From positions 1 through 40,754 of the forward strand of contig UQXL01000022.1 in NCBI GenBank assembly GCA_900545135.1: a DNA stretch of 40,754 nucleotides, written 5' to 3'. Both the position numbers and the translations under genes were made by a program. Below, in pieces: positions 15,249 through 24,413 of the stretch. A model generated the notes under the pieces. It was not told the origin of the DNA. It saw nothing but the letters and a program-made list of their open reading frames with translations, and searched no databases. The stretch's first letter is position 1; each line of letters starts with the position of its first letter. Origin of the DNA: an uncultured Eubacteriales bacterium. Lineage in GTDB: Bacteria; Bacillota; Clostridia; Peptostreptococcales; Anaerovoracaceae.

Positions 15249-15300
15249 TATCTCCTCCCTTGGTGTATAATACTTGTATTAAACCAAAAGGAGGTTTGCA

Positions 15301-16230
15301 ATGGCACTGGTAACAACAAAAGACATGTTCGCTAAAGCTCTGAAATCTGATTACGCTATCGGAGCTTTTAACGTAAACAATATGGAAATAATTCAGGGAA
15401 TAGTCGAGGCGGCTCAAATCGAAAAGTCAGCCCTCATCCTCCAGGTGTCCGCCGGAGCCCGCAAATATGCCAAGCCGGCATATCTTGTAAAGCTGGTAGA
15501 AGCAGCCATCGAGGACACAGGTCTTGACATAGCCCTGCACCTGGATCACGGAGAAGATTTTGATATATGCAAGAAGTGCGTGGACGACGGCTTCACTTCC
15601 GTAATGATCGACGGTTCCAAGCATCCTTTCGAGGAAAACATCAGACTGACCAAGGAAGTCGTAGAATATGCCCATGCTCACGGCGTCTGCGTCGAAGCTG
15701 AACTGGGCAAGCTGGCCGGAGTTGAGGACAACATCAAGGTCGACGCCCGCTCAGCTACTTTCACCGACCCTGAAGAAGCCGCAGAATTTGTGGAAAGAAC
15801 AGGCGTAGACTCCCTCGCCATCGCGATAGGAACAAGCCACGGCGCATATAAATTCAAAGGGGAGCCTTACCTGGATTTTGAAAGGCTGAAGGAAATCCAC
15901 AAGCTCATTCCTGACACGCCTCTCGTTCTTCACGGAGCTTCGACAGTTTTGAAAGAATTCGTGGACAAATGCAATGAGTACGGAGGAAATATCCCGGGAG
16001 CTCAGGGAGTCCCTGAAGAAATGATCCGCGAAGCGACCAGGTACGGCATATGCAAGGTGAACATAGACACAGACCTGAGGCTTGCACTGACCGCGGAAAT
16101 AAGAAAATTCCTGGCAGAGAATCCTGCCGAATTCGATCCGCGCAAGTATCTCGGACCTGGAAGAGACGCCATCAGAGCCATGGTTCAGCACAAGATCAAA
16201 AATGTGCTCAACGCCTCTGGCTCGATGTAA
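15301..16230 (+). CDS. fba: Class II fructose-1,6-bisphosphate aldolase
   Basis: The 309-aa zinc aldolase has LHLDHGEDFDICKKC with the catalytic and zinc-binding region, SVMIDGSKHPFEENI, the family EAELGKLAGVED, AIGTSHGAYKF and LVLHGAST. It splits fructose-1,6-bisphosphate into DHAP and GAP in glycolysis, or the reverse. The sequence could also serve tagatose bisphosphate, as in close relatives. AAGGAGG precedes the ATG and TATAAT at 15266-15271 with a weak -35 offers a promoter just after the upstream stop. A terminator follows at 16272. Confidence 0.92.
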   Translation: MALVTTKDMFAKALKSDYAIGAFNVNNMEIIQGIVEAAQIEKSALILQVSAGARKYAKPAYLVKLVEAAIEDTGLDIALHLDHGEDFDICKKCVDDGFTSVMIDGSKHPFEENIRLTKEVVEYAHAHGVCVEAELGKLAGVEDNIKVDARSATFTDPEEAAEFVERTGVDSLAIAIGTSHGAYKFKGEPYLDFERLKEIHKLIPDTPLVLHGASTVLKEFVDKCNEYGGNIPGAQGVPEEMIREATRYGICKVNIDTDLRLALTAEIRKFLAENPAEFDPRKYLGPGRDAIRAMVQHKIKNVLNASGSM

Positions 16231-16271
16231 TGCTCAGACATATGCTCATATGCTAAAATTTTTGGACATAA

Positions 16272-16297
16272 AAAACGGCTGTTTCTGCAGCCGTTTT
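16272..16297. terminator. Terminator between fba and the amidase-like gene
   Basis: AAAACGGCTG (16272-16281) and CAGCCGTTTT (16288-16297) form a 10-bp stem with a 6-nt loop, flanked by A-rich and T-rich sequence on both sides, so it can end transcription from either direction. Confidence 0.85.
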
Positions 16298-16396
16298 CGT
16301 TTTATTCCCTACATCGCTATGCTGGTGTCTCTCAGCATGCTTATGTTTCCGCTGAAGACTTCTCTCGTATCAGGCAGTTCTCTCAGGTCCATAGGC

Positions 16397-16855
16397 TTAA
16401 TTATTTGCTTTAGCCCCCCCCTTTTCCTTAACGGCGCCTGATTCAACAAGAGCATAATATACAAATTCTGAACAATAGAAATGTTTTTCTCTCCCTATCT
16501 TCTTGTCGAATATGCAGCCGAGCAGTCCACGGATATTATATCCATACTCGTCCTTTTTCTTTTCCATGTTGTGCAGAAGAGTCTTCAACTTGAAATAGGT
16601 CAGATTGGTCACTTCCAGCTCGTATACGGCGCAGTTCATATTGTCAGAATCACCCATTATCCCCTCATACAGGTTTTCTCTGACAAAGCCTGCCGGAAGC
16701 ATCGCATATCTGTATTTTCTGGCAAAGCTGTACATCTGCTCAAAATTGGCGTCCAAAGATATCGAAGCGTGGGTATACTTGCCTTTTGTAAACTGATATA
16801 TGATTTTCGAGCAAACCGTATTGCTCTTTGTCAGCAATATGTAGACCTTTTTCAT
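16397..16855 (-). CDS. YiiX/NlpC-P60-like papain-fold hydrolase, 3' end in a G8 tract
   Basis: The 152-aa protein as read has the permuted papain-like pattern: His29 in KGKYTHASISL and Cys128 in HFYCSEFVYYALV, the probable catalytic pair of YiiX-type amidases and hydrolases. The frame ends GGAKANN just after a run of eight G (complement of 16414-16421). With seven G the frame would continue 36 codons past KEK to a stop at 16309-16311, giving 181 aa and a tail (KPMDLRELPDTREVF, then SGNISML) that ends right beside the terminator. The longer form is probably ancestral; the G tract may be phase-variable or a read error. Substrate unknown. Confidence 0.7.
   Translation of the reverse strand: MKKVYILLTKSNTVCSKIIYQFTKGKYTHASISLDANFEQMYSFARKYRYAMLPAGFVRENLYEGIMGDSDNMNCAVYELEVTNLTYFKLKTLLHNMEKKKDEYGYNIRGLLGCIFDKKIGREKHFYCSEFVYYALVESGAVKEKGGAKANN
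16414..16421 (-). repeat. Poly-G tract (8 G on the coding strand)
   Basis: The homopolymer near the 3' end of the amidase-like gene sets its C-terminal frame. G8 gives stop after KANN (152 aa), G9 gives stop immediately after the glycines, and G7 gives a 181-aa product. Confidence 0.8.
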
Positions 16856-16968
16856 ACCGTTCCCCTTTTGTCAAAAGCTTTTAGTTGTCTTGATAAAATA
16901 ATTATACAACAAGATGAAGAAAAAGTCTTTAAGGAATTCTTAACAATTTATTATTCTCCTGTTAAGCC

Positions 16969-18402
16969 CTATTTGCCCGCCAGTTCTTTAAGCAAATCGT
17001 TCTTCATATCCCAGAGTTTCTGCGACAGATCGACGTAATATGTCTGAGGATTCTCAAATCTCAGCGTTTCTGCCCAGAGGGTCTCCACCTGAGCTTTGCA
17101 GTAATCGCGTATTTCGTCTATCGAAGGGCTTTCGTAGACGCATTTTCCCTTTTCAAATATCTGGACTCTCAGATCTCGAACAAAATAGTCTCTTATCTTT
17201 GTCCGTTTCCATACTGCGTTAGGATCGAAAATTTCATACTCATCAACTTCCGGCACAGTTTCGTCGAATACAGTTATCACATCTCCTCTTGTCTTGCCCG
17301 TCTCTTTATCATAAAGTCTGTACAAATGCTTGAATCCAGGGTTGGTGATCTTCTCAATATTTTCCGAAATTTTAATCTTAGGAATGAGATTTCCTCCTGA
17401 TTCGAGGGCCACCAGCTTGTAAACTCCGCCGAACACAGGCTCCGACTTGGCGGTTATCAGTCTTTCGCCCACGCCGAACGAATCGATGCAGGCTCCCTCC
17501 ATGATGACGTCTCTGATTATATATTCGTCGAGCGAGTTGGAGACAACTATCTTACATTCCTCTAGGCCTGCGGCGTCCAGCATTGCTCGCGCTCGTTTCG
17601 TCAGATATGCGACGTCTCCTGAGTCTATCCTGATGCCCATGTTTTTAGGTTTCATCTCTTTAAAAACCTTGATGGCAGCCGGAACTCCGGATTTCAGCAC
17701 ATTGTAGGTGTCCACCAGGAGAGTACAATTGTCAGGATAGATTTCAGCGTATTTTTTAAATGCCGAATATTCGTCCTCATACATCTGTACCCAGCTATGC
17801 GCCATGGTTCCCAGCGCTTTGATGCCGTGATCCCTGTCTGCTATGGCGCAGGCCGTTCCGGTGCAGCCTCCGATATATGCGGCTCTTGCGCCGTATACAG
17901 CCGCATCAGCGCCGTGGGCTCTTCTAGTTCCGAATTCCATGACCGCCCTGCCCTGTGCCGCTCTGACGATACGGTTGGCCTTGGTGGCAATTAGGCTCTG
18001 GTGATTAACTGTCAGCAAAACCATAGTTTCTATGAACTGGGCCTGCATCACAGGTCCTCTGACAGTGATGATAGGCTCGTGAGGAAAGATCGGCGTTCCC
18101 TCCGGCACCGCCCAAACGTCACATTCAAATTTAAAGTCTTTCAAGTACTGGAGAAAATCTTCGCAGAATATGTCCTTGCTCCTGAGAAAATCTATATCCT
18201 CTTCAGTAAATTTGAGGTTTTTGAGATAGTCTATCAGCTGTTCCACGCCGGCCATTATGGCATATCCGCCGCCGTCGGGAACTTTCCTGAAAAACATGTC
18301 GAAATAGGCGATGTCGTCTGCCATGCCCGTTTCAAAATAGCCGTTGGCCATGGTGAGTTCGTAGAAATCAGTCAGCATGGTCAGATTGATGTTTTTTTCC
18401 AT
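16969..18402 (-). CDS. pncB: Nicotinate phosphoribosyltransferase
   Basis: The 477-aa enzyme has the NAPRTase motifs LTDFYELTMANGYF, EFGTRRAHGADAA, VDTYNVLKSG and GIRIDSGD. It joins nicotinate to PRPP with ATP hydrolysis, feeding NAD salvage. ATG at 18402 is chosen because GGAGG lies 7 nt upstream; the earlier ATG at 18423, overlapping the uvrA stop as TAATG, lacks one. It follows uvrA by about 20 nt and is probably on the same transcript. A C-terminal region of about 100 residues follows the TIM-barrel part, as usual for this subfamily. Confidence 0.93.
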   Translation of the reverse strand: MEKNINLTMLTDFYELTMANGYFETGMADDIAYFDMFFRKVPDGGGYAIMAGVEQLIDYLKNLKFTEEDIDFLRSKDIFCEDFLQYLKDFKFECDVWAVPEGTPIFPHEPIITVRGPVMQAQFIETMVLLTVNHQSLIATKANRIVRAAQGRAVMEFGTRRAHGADAAVYGARAAYIGGCTGTACAIADRDHGIKALGTMAHSWVQMYEDEYSAFKKYAEIYPDNCTLLVDTYNVLKSGVPAAIKVFKEMKPKNMGIRIDSGDVAYLTKRARAMLDAAGLEECKIVVSNSLDEYIIRDVIMEGACIDSFGVGERLITAKSEPVFGGVYKLVALESGGNLIPKIKISENIEKITNPGFKHLYRLYDKETGKTRGDVITVFDETVPEVDEYEIFDPNAVWKRTKIRDYFVRDLRVQIFEKGKCVYESPSIDEIRDYCKAQVETLWAETLRFENPQTYYVDLSQKLWDMKNDLLKELAGK

Positions 18403-18422
18403 CTGGATGTCCTCCGTCTTCA

Positions 18423-21254
18423 TTACAAAAGTTTTTTCAAGAACTGTCCGGTGTATGATTCCTCACATTGAGCTACTTCTTCAGGCGTTCCGACGGTCAC
18501 TATGGTTCCGCCCCTGTTTCCGCCGTCAGGTCCCAGATCTATGATGTGGTCGGCTCTCTTGATGACATCCAAGTTATGTTCAATAACCACGACAGTGTTA
18601 CCTGCGTCTACCAGCTTGTCCAACACCGATATCAGCTTGTCCACGTCCGCAAAGTGCAGACCTGTAGTCGGCTCGTCTAAAATGTAAAGCGTCTTTCCCG
18701 TGCTCCGCTTCGACAACTCGGTAGCCAGCTTTACTCTCTGTGCTTCTCCTCCCGAAAGCTGGGTGGAAGGCTGTCCCAGCTTGATATAGCCAAGGCCTAC
18801 TTCTTCCAGGGTATTGAGCTGTCTGCTTATGCTCGGTATATTCTTGAAAAATTCCAATGCTTCCGTCACGCTCATGTCCAAAACATCGAAGATGTTTTTG
18901 CCCTTATATTTCACTTCAAGGGTCTCGCGGTTGTATCTGTGACCTTTGCACACTTCACAAGGGACATAAACGTCAGGCAGAAAATGCATTTCAATCTTTA
19001 TTATACCATCACCGCCGCATGCTTCGCAACGTCCGCCTTTAACATTAAAGCTAAATCTTCCTTTTCCATAGCCTCTCATCTTAGCTTCGGGAAGTCCGGC
19101 GAACAGATCTCTTATGCCGGTGAACATTCCAGTGTATGTGGCCGGATTCGATCGAGGCGTTCTCCCTATAGGAGACTGGTCGATATCTATGACCTTGTCG
19201 ATGTTCTCGATGCCGAGTATCGCATCGTGCTCGCCGGCTTCTTCCAGTGTCCTGTTGGTTATCCTGGAAACGCCTTTGTAAAGGATTTCGTTTATCAGGC
19301 TGCTCTTGCCGGAACCTGAGACCCCTGTAACGCAGATAAGCTTCCCGAGAGGAAATTCGACGTCGATATTTTTCAGGTTGTTCTGGCGCGCGCCTTTTAT
19401 GGTAAGCGTCTTTCCGTTGCCCGGCCGTCTCTCTTTAGGAACTGTGATTTTTTTTGCTCCCGAAAGATACTGTCCTGTGAGAGATTCTTTACATGCCTTG
19501 ATTTCATCCACTGTTCCCTGAACCACAAGCTGTCCGCCGTTTATTCCGGCTCCCGGTCCTATGTCCACGATATGGTCGGCTACGTACATGGTATCTTCGT
19601 CGTGCTCCACGACTATCAGCGTATTGCCTATGTCCGTCAGATGGCGCAGAGTTGCCAGCAGCTTTTCGTTGTCTTTCTGATGGAGGCCTATGCTTGGTTC
19701 GTCCAGTATATAGAGCACGCCCACCAGGCTGGAGCCTATCTGCGTCGCCAGCCTTATGCGCTGGGACTCCCCTCCGGAAAGCGTTCCGGCCGCTCTGCTC
19801 AGCGTCAGATAGTCGAGACCCACGTCGATGAGGAAGCTGAGTCTTGCCTTTATTTCTTTCAGAACCTGATAGGCGATCTTTCTGTCCTTTTCCGAAAGGT
19901 CCAGCCCCTCGATGAAATCAAGGGCTTCCCTTATGGACATATCGGAAAGCTCGGCTATATTTTTTCCGCCTACTGTTACTGCTAGAATCTCTGGCTTAAG
20001 CCTTTTTCCGTGACATTCAGGGCAAAGGTCGATCTTCATATATTCTTCCATCTTATTTTTGAAATACTCGGAAGAGGTCTCTCTGTAGCGGCGTTCCACA
20101 TTGTTTATCACGCCCTCAAACGGTCTGTCCTGAAGCGACTTGGCTCCTGTATTGTTGCTGACGTAATAGTATTTTAAATGCCTGTCCCCCGTGCCGTACA
20201 GCAGCTCGTCGATGAATTTTTTCGGCATTTCCTTGAGCGGTTTTTCTATATCCACTCCGTTATCCTCGGCCAGCGCGTTGACCATCTGGCGGTAGAAGCC
20301 GCTGAATTCCATTGAACCGAATATCAGATTGAGAGCTCCGTCAGGTATGCTCAAATCGTAGTTTATTACTTTGTCAGGGTTGAGTTTCTGCGTAAATCCT
20401 ATGCCGTTGCAGGCCGGACATGCTCCGAAGGGCGCGTTGAAAGAGAACATTCTCGGCTCCAGCTCTTCTATGCTGACCCCGTGCTCAGGGCATGCCAGCT
20501 TGCTGCTGAATGTCTTTTCATAGTGATGATCGTAAAAATCGCCTATCACGTTTACCAGACCGTCGCCGTGAGACATGGCAAGCTCGCAGGCCTCGGAAAT
20601 TCTGCCCTCTTGTCCCGGCTTGACGACGATTCTGTCAACGACGATTTCTATATTATGCTTGAAAGTCTTTTCCAGCTTTATCTCGTCTTCATTGAGGACC
20701 TTTATCTCTCCGTCCACTCTCACGCGGGTGAAGCCCTCTTTTGCGATCCTCTCGAGTATCTTCTCATGTTCTCCTTTGCGGCCTCTTATAACGGGAGCCA
20801 GCACAAGAAGCTTGGTTCCCTCTGGAAATTCCATTATGGTATCAACCATCTGATCCACCGACTGGCTGGTTATCAGCTTGCCGCATACCGGGCAGTGGGG
20901 CTTGCCTATTCTGGCGTACAAAAGTCTCAGATAGTCGTGGATCTCCGTTACTGTTCCCACCGTGGAGCGGGGGTTCCTGCTGGTTGTTTTCTGGTCGATG
21001 GAAATTGCGGGCGACAGTCCCTCGATGTACTCGACGTCCGGCTTTTCCATCTGCCCCAAAAATTGCCGGGCGTAAGATGAAAGGCTCTCCATGTATCTTC
21101 TCTGTCCCTCGGCGTATATGGTATCAAAGGCCAAGGATGATTTACCTGAACCGGAAAGCCCCGTAAATACTACAAACTTATCTCTCGGTATGGTCACCGA
21201 GAGATCTTTCAGGTTGTTTTCATTAGCTCCTTTTATGATGATATCTTTTGCCAT
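18423..21254 (-). CDS. uvrA: Excinuclease ABC subunit A
   Basis: At 943 aa it is full length. It carries two ABC modules with Walker A VFTGLSGSGKSSLAFDT and VTGVSGSGKSSLINEIL, signatures LSGGESQRIRLA and LSGGEAQRVKLA, Walker B regions ILDEPSIGLH and ILDEPTTGLH, and zinc-finger cysteines CPVCGKL, CPACNGI and CEVCKGH. UvrA dimers find bulky DNA lesions and load UvrB. AGGAG precedes the ATG. It lies 49 nt after uvrB and overlaps or abuts pncB. Confidence 0.98.
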   Translation of the reverse strand: MAKDIIIKGANENNLKDLSVTIPRDKFVVFTGLSGSGKSSLAFDTIYAEGQRRYMESLSSYARQFLGQMEKPDVEYIEGLSPAISIDQKTTSRNPRSTVGTVTEIHDYLRLLYARIGKPHCPVCGKLITSQSVDQMVDTIMEFPEGTKLLVLAPVIRGRKGEHEKILERIAKEGFTRVRVDGEIKVLNEDEIKLEKTFKHNIEIVVDRIVVKPGQEGRISEACELAMSHGDGLVNVIGDFYDHHYEKTFSSKLACPEHGVSIEELEPRMFSFNAPFGACPACNGIGFTQKLNPDKVINYDLSIPDGALNLIFGSMEFSGFYRQMVNALAEDNGVDIEKPLKEMPKKFIDELLYGTGDRHLKYYYVSNNTGAKSLQDRPFEGVINNVERRYRETSSEYFKNKMEEYMKIDLCPECHGKRLKPEILAVTVGGKNIAELSDMSIREALDFIEGLDLSEKDRKIAYQVLKEIKARLSFLIDVGLDYLTLSRAAGTLSGGESQRIRLATQIGSSLVGVLYILDEPSIGLHQKDNEKLLATLRHLTDIGNTLIVVEHDEDTMYVADHIVDIGPGAGINGGQLVVQGTVDEIKACKESLTGQYLSGAKKITVPKERRPGNGKTLTIKGARQNNLKNIDVEFPLGKLICVTGVSGSGKSSLINEILYKGVSRITNRTLEEAGEHDAILGIENIDKVIDIDQSPIGRTPRSNPATYTGMFTGIRDLFAGLPEAKMRGYGKGRFSFNVKGGRCEACGGDGIIKIEMHFLPDVYVPCEVCKGHRYNRETLEVKYKGKNIFDVLDMSVTEALEFFKNIPSISRQLNTLEEVGLGYIKLGQPSTQLSGGEAQRVKLATELSKRSTGKTLYILDEPTTGLHFADVDKLISVLDKLVDAGNTVVVIEHNLDVIKRADHIIDLGPDGGNRGGTIVTVGTPEEVAQCEESYTGQFLKKLL

Positions 21255-21303
21255 ATTCTTTCTCTCCTGTCGTCAGACTGGCGCTGTGCAGGGCCGTGCA
21301 AAG

Positions 21304-23286
21304 CTACAGCCTGACTTTATATTCAAATATTTTATCTCTGAGCTGGGCAGCCCGTTCAAACTGCAGATCTGCGGCAGCCTGCTTCATATCGGCCTCCAGC
21401 GTCTTGATATAATCTTTTAACTCTTTCTTTGTCAGTTCCAGCGGACTCTTGCCTTTGTAAACGTCTTCGTCTTCCGCCACATGAGTCGCTTCGATGACGG
21501 AGCGTATTGATTTGCTCACTGAAGCAGGCGTTATGCCGTGCTCCTCGTTGTACGCTTTCTGAATGCTTCTTCGCCTCTCGGTCTCGTCTATGGCCGCTTT
21601 CATGGCCTTGCTTATCCCGTCGGCATACATTATGACTCTGCCGTCCACATTTCTCGCGGCGCGGCCGATGGTCTGTATCAGCGATGTTTCTGTACGCAGG
21701 AAACCTTCTTTGTCAGCGTCCAGTATGGCGACCAGAGAAACCTCCGGGATATCCAGACCCTCTCTCAGCAGGTTTATTCCTACGAGAACGTCGAATACGC
21801 CCATCCTCAGGTCTCTGATTATTTCAAGCCTTTCCAGCGTATCTATCTCGGAATGGAGATATCTTACCTTGATGTTCACGCCTTTGAGATAGTCGGTCAG
21901 ACTTTCGGCCATCTTCTTGGTAAGCGTGGTTATGAATACTCTCTGGCCTTTAGCTGTAGTCTTCTTGATTTCTCCTATGAGATGGTCTATCTGGCCGTCG
22001 GTAGGATGAACTTCGATAGGCGGATCCAGGAGCCCTGTAGGTCTTATTACCTGCTCGGCGTCTATGCCGCCGGACTGTTCCCTCTCGTATGGTGCCGGCG
22101 TGGCGCTGACAAACATTATCTGATTGACAAGGCCGTTGAATTCATCGAATTTCAGAGGCCTGTTGTCAAGGGCTGACGGAAGTCTGAAGCCGTATTCCAC
22201 CAGCGATGATTTCCTCGACCTATCTCCCTCGTACATGGCCCGAAGCTGCGGCAGCATGACATGGGACTCGTCTATCATTATGAGAAAGTCTTTCGGAAAA
22301 TAGTCTATCAGCGTATACGGTCTGGATCCTGCCTTGAGTCCGTTCAGATGCCTCGAGTAGTTTTCTATGCCCTTGCATGTTCCCACTTCTCTGAGCATCT
22401 CAAGGTCGTATCTTGTTCTCTGCTCTATCCTCTGGGCTTCCAGCAGCTTTCCCCTGTCCTTGAACCAGCGGATTCGTTCCTCCAGTTCCTCGTCGATGGT
22501 CTTGAGGGCTTTCTCCATATTTTCAGGAGATGTCACGTAGTGGGAAGCCGGGAAAATGGCTATGTGATCACGGGAACCTATTATCTCACCTGTCACAGGG
22601 TTGATTTCCCTGATGGACTCCACTTCGTCGCCGAACAGCTCCACTCTGACCGCCGACTCTCCGCCGGCCGGATAGATGTCTATGATGTCGCCTCTCACAC
22701 GAAAGCTTCCGCGCTCAAAAGCCAGGTCATTTCTGTTATACTGAATGTCCACAAGCCTGCGCAGGATATCTCCGCGGCTTTTTTCCATTCCCGGTCTGAG
22801 GGAAAGCATTTGATTCTCATAGTCGAACGGGCTTCCAAGTCCGTATATGCAGGAAACGCTGGCTACGATTATCACGTCGCGCCGCTCAGCCAGCGAAGCC
22901 GTGGCGGAATGGCGCAGCTTGTCTATTTCATCGTTTATCTGCGAATCTTTTTCTATATACGTATCAGTGGAGGGCACGTATGCTTCCGGCTGATAATAAT
23001 CATAGTAGGATACAAAATATTCCACTGCGTTGTCCGGGAAAAATTCCTTGAATTCTCCGTGGAGCTGGGCGGCCAGCGTCTTGTTGTGGCTGATGACGAG
23101 GGTAGGTTTCTGAACTTTCTCGATGATCTTGGCCATCGTGAAAGTTTTGCCTGATCCTGTCACTCCCATCAGCGTCTGGCTTTTCTTGCCCTGCAGTATA
23201 CCTGCGGCCAGCTTTTCTATGGCCTGAGGCTGATCGCCTGTGGGCTGGTAATCGGATACCACTTTGAAAAGGTTTTCTTTATTCAT
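21304..23286 (-). CDS. uvrB: Excinuclease ABC subunit B
   Basis: The 660-aa protein starts MNKENLFKVVSDYQPTGDQP and contains Walker A GVTGSGKTFT, the DNA-wedge hairpin region YYDYYQPEAYVP, the helicase motif IMIDESHVMLPQL, motif VI QTIGRAARN, and a C-terminal UVR domain (LEADMKQAAADLQFERAA). It verifies lesions and recruits UvrC. AGGAG precedes the ATG. It heads the uvrB-uvrA(-pncB) operon behind a promoter overlapped by a LexA-like box. Confidence 0.98.
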   Translation of the reverse strand: MNKENLFKVVSDYQPTGDQPQAIEKLAAGILQGKKSQTLMGVTGSGKTFTMAKIIEKVQKPTLVISHNKTLAAQLHGEFKEFFPDNAVEYFVSYYDYYQPEAYVPSTDTYIEKDSQINDEIDKLRHSATASLAERRDVIIVASVSCIYGLGSPFDYENQMLSLRPGMEKSRGDILRRLVDIQYNRNDLAFERGSFRVRGDIIDIYPAGGESAVRVELFGDEVESIREINPVTGEIIGSRDHIAIFPASHYVTSPENMEKALKTIDEELEERIRWFKDRGKLLEAQRIEQRTRYDLEMLREVGTCKGIENYSRHLNGLKAGSRPYTLIDYFPKDFLIMIDESHVMLPQLRAMYEGDRSRKSSLVEYGFRLPSALDNRPLKFDEFNGLVNQIMFVSATPAPYEREQSGGIDAEQVIRPTGLLDPPIEVHPTDGQIDHLIGEIKKTTAKGQRVFITTLTKKMAESLTDYLKGVNIKVRYLHSEIDTLERLEIIRDLRMGVFDVLVGINLLREGLDIPEVSLVAILDADKEGFLRTETSLIQTIGRAARNVDGRVIMYADGISKAMKAAIDETERRRSIQKAYNEEHGITPASVSKSIRSVIEATHVAEDEDVYKGKSPLELTKKELKDYIKTLEADMKQAAADLQFERAAQLRDKIFEYKVRL

Positions 23287-23334
23287 ACGGAATTCTCCTG
23301 TAGTTTCTAAATGTTATTATATCCGTTTTTTCTA

Positions 23335-23382
23335 CAAACAAATGTTCTCTTTTATTCTACTCTATATGGTCTTTTACGTCAA
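23335..23382 (-). promoter_or_regulatory. uvrB promoter with LexA/SOS-type operator
   Basis: On the minus strand TTGACG (23382-23377), 17-nt spacer and TAGAAT (23359-23354) form a promoter with predicted start near 23347. AGAACATTTGTTTG (23348-23335) matches the Gram-positive LexA box CGAACRNRYGTTYG at 12 of 14 positions and covers the transcript start, an ideal repression site. The box match is seen; LexA binding is inferred from family knowledge of uvrBA regulation. Confidence 0.6.
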
Positions 23383-23452
23383 TGGCAATAAAAAATTTTG
23401 CAGAAATTACAGTACAACGCCATCTCCCTGAAATGTCAGGCCATGTGAAAAT

Positions 23453-23493
23453 AAAAAAGACCTGCAGCCATCTCATCAAGGGTCCACAGGTCT
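23453..23493 (-). terminator. Intrinsic terminator after the D-aminopeptidase gene
   Basis: On the minus strand AGACCTG and CAGGTCT form a 7-bp stem with a larger loop, followed by T6. It lies about 40 nt after the stop codon at 23534. Confidence 0.65.
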
Positions 23494-23533
23494 CACTTCG
23501 TCAAAACTGCTTTCGGCTTGCGCCGAATCTCTC

Positions 23534-24328
23534 CTATAGTATGAACATCCTTGCCGCCATCATATCCTGTATGTCCTTTGCGGTATATGAAACGGTCCGG
23601 TCGTCTATCTGTCTTACGCCGGGATAGAATGACGCACGCAGAGCCTTGGTACATTCTTTGAAGTTGATTTCCATTTCAAATTTGTCAGGCGAGGATATAA
23701 TACATTCTTTTATGCGGCCGAGTCCCGCTTTTACGCCGTCTTCTATCAGCCTGCATGCTTTTTCGCAGGACATATTAAAAGTTGCGTTTCCTGCTCCTCT
23801 CTTCACGCCTACAGAGGTTATTCCGGGAACCAGCTCCTTGGCATGATCGCACAAAGCCTGGTCTCCGCTGACAAAGACCACCGGCACGCCGTAATAAGCA
23901 GCCACATAAGCGTTCATGTCAAATTCCGCTGCGTTTTTTCCGTTTATTCTGACATAATTATTTTCACGGTTCATCGTGTGGGAAAGGGGATTGCCGTTGC
24001 AGCCCGCTCCGCTGTGATAGCCGATGAAAACCGCGGCGTCAAAAGTACTGTCGACCCCGGCCATCATGGATTCAGGAGTGTTGGTCCAGCCTCTTATGAG
24101 AGTCACTTCTTCCGGGAACATTCCGGCTTTCATATTTCTTGCCGAATCGTGGGCGTCCTTTACCACGATCTCGTTTGCGCCGCACTGCACCGCTGCCCGG
24201 CACGCAGCCAGGACTTCCTTAGTCATCTGCAGAGCAGCAGCTTCGTGCTCTTTATCTCCCAGCTCTGTTTCATTCCAGGAAGTAACGCCTGTCACTCCCT
24301 CGATATCCGCGCTGATATATATTTTCAT
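23534..24328 (-). CDS. dppA: M55 family D-aminopeptidase (DppA-like)
   Basis: The 264-aa enzyme begins MKIYISADIEGVTGVTSW (metal-binding Asp and Glu) and continues with KDAHDSARNM, IRGWTNTPESM and FIGYHSGAG, the M55 motifs. Family members are zinc-dependent decameric aminopeptidases for peptides with N-terminal D-amino acids, linked to peptidoglycan peptide use. The start is placed at ATG 24328, preceded by GGAAAGGCGG; the frame is open 46 codons further up but that part is the tail of the broken gene upstream in another register. No dipeptide transporter is adjacent. Confidence 0.88.
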   Translation of the reverse strand: MKIYISADIEGVTGVTSWNETELGDKEHEAAALQMTKEVLAACRAAVQCGANEIVVKDAHDSARNMKAGMFPEEVTLIRGWTNTPESMMAGVDSTFDAAVFIGYHSGAGCNGNPLSHTMNRENNYVRINGKNAAEFDMNAYVAAYYGVPVVFVSGDQALCDHAKELVPGITSVGVKRGAGNATFNMSCEKACRLIEDGVKAGLGRIKECIISSPDKFEMEINFKECTKALRASFYPGVRQIDDRTVSYTAKDIQDMMAARMFIL

Positions 24329-24413
24329 TTTTCCGCCTTTCCTACCCTCAGTGCATGCTGAAAGTATATTCATATAAATCTCAACTGCCTCACGATGCTT
24401 AGATGCAGAATCG

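Noticed and set aside
18468..23154. Long plus-strand frames opposite uvrA and uvrB.
   Set aside because: They are antisense shadows of strongly conserved genes and lack ribosome sites and family motifs.
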